Of a DNA stretch of 5,799 nt, positions 5,262 to 5,799 are shown piece by piece. Each line of letters begins with the position of its first letter. Positions within the stretch are counted from its first letter, which is position 1. Position numbers and translations under genes: made by a program. The stretch is from an uncultured Paenibacillaceae bacterium (GTDB lineage Bacteria > Bacillota > Bacilli > Paenibacillales > CALAME01), in NCBI GenBank assembly GCA_937983035.1, contig CALKAN010000109.1, forward strand, positions 1 through 5,799. Reading direction: 5' to 3'. The notes beneath the pieces were generated by a model. That model saw nothing but the letters and a program-made list of their open reading frames with translations. It was not told the origin of the DNA and made no database searches.

Positions 5262-5799
5262 ATGGATGAATCATTTATGCCCAAGCTGCCGCTCAGCGAA
5301 TGGGTGGAATCATTTGTTAAATTTTTAAAAAATCAAGCCGCCGGTTTTTTTGATACTGTTTCTAAAGGAATTGAGTCGATGGCGGACGGACTCGGCTGGC
5401 TGCTTTCGATCGGAGGCATTCCCGGAGCGCCGTATATTTTCATTGTGCTGACCATGATTATCGCTTGGCGGCTGGCAGGCTGGAAAACAGGCTTGTTCTC
5501 GCTGATTGGGCTCGGATTAATTCATAATTTAGGCTATTGGGCTGAGACGATGGATACGCTTTCGCTCATCTTTATGTCTGTCATTATATCCATTGCCATC
5601 GGCATTCCGATCGGAATATGGATGTCGCAAAAAGATGCGGTGCAGTCCTTGGTCGTTCCAGTGCTTGATTTTATGCAGACGATGCCGGCGTTCGTGTACT
5701 TGATCCCGTCGGTAATATTTTTTGGCATCGGCATGGTTCCGGGCATCATCGCGACGATTATTTTTGCGATGCCGCCGGTAGTGAGACTGACCAATCTTG
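5262..5799 (+). CDS. opuAB: Glycine betaine ABC transporter permease OpuAB (3' end cut by the window)
   Basis: An open frame runs from the ATG at 5262 to the window end, giving 179 residues of a protein usually near 280. It is the membrane subunit that forms the betaine channel with OpuAA. The amphipathic N-terminus (LPLSEWVESFVKFLKNQAAG) is typical of OpuAB and ProW. Hydrophobic segments follow near residues 54-70, 74-90, 96-117, 126-149 and 154 onward. The stretch VLDFMQTMPAFVYLIPSVIF, then FGIGMVPGIIATIIFAMPPV and RLTNL, is a hallmark of the betaine permease group (binding-protein-dependent transport inner-membrane family). The EAA loop that docks the ATPase would come after the cut, so it cannot be checked. 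The next gene is expected to be opuAC, the betaine-binding lipoprotein, unless binding and permease domains are fused here as in Lactococcus. Confidence 0.95.
   Translation, partial: MDESFMPKLPLSEWVESFVKFLKNQAAGFFDTVSKGIESMADGLGWLLSIGGIPGAPYIFIVLTMIIAWRLAGWKTGLFSLIGLGLIHNLGYWAETMDTLSLIFMSVIISIAIGIPIGIWMSQKDAVQSLVVPVLDFMQTMPAFVYLIPSVIFFGIGMVPGIIATIIFAMPPVVRLTNL

Noticed and set aside
1..5799. CRISPR array, insertion sequence, tRNA or rRNA
   Set aside because: I saw no regularly spaced repeats, transposase-like frame, terminal inverted repeats with target duplication, or recognisable tRNA or rRNA segments on either strand.

Overview
The window reads as chromosomal DNA from a low-to-mid GC Gram-positive bacterium of the order Bacillales, possibly the Paenibacillaceae. 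The grounds are strong GGGG-type Shine-Dalgarno sequences, GTG starts, an N-terminal lipoprotein signal on an extracellular sugar-type binding protein, and an osmolyte transporter and regulator that resemble Bacillus OpuAA, OpuAB and GbsR along their length. I cannot name a species.

Left part (1-2700): two genes on the plus strand that do not look like one operon. The first (138-857) is a polytopic membrane protein of unknown function with a DUF2306-like look. A 360-base gap follows. It holds a 76-base stretch without a single C, with clustered G runs, and a 15-bp hairpin with no T tract. Next is a family 1 extracellular solute-binding lipoprotein (1218-2591), closed by a good intrinsic terminator at 2618-2680. 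No permease or ATPase gene follows, so it is an orphan binding protein in this window.

Middle (2683-3168): no intact gene. Two reading frames carry protein-like patches broken by stop codons: a hydrophobic segment, then a hydrophilic acidic tail. This may be a decayed gene. A weak hairpin at 3094-3119 may end the regulator gene that comes in from the right.

Right part (3169-5799): a compatible-solute uptake locus. A GbsR-family (MarR-like) repressor is transcribed leftward, and the OpuA-type glycine betaine ABC transporter genes are transcribed rightward from a shared 252-base regulatory gap: opuAA (ATPase with tandem CBS domains), then opuAB (permease, cut by the window end). An opuAC substrate-binding gene probably lies just beyond. 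The gap holds a good leftward sigma-A-type promoter, a 26-bp imperfect palindrome, two copies of a 10-bp direct repeat (one overlapping the leftward -10), and a weaker rightward promoter candidate. The likely logic is osmolyte-responsive repression of uptake plus autoregulation, as described for GbsR-family regulators next to opuA operons. I see no wholly new system; the most informative sites are the regulatory gap, the C-free tract and the gene relic.
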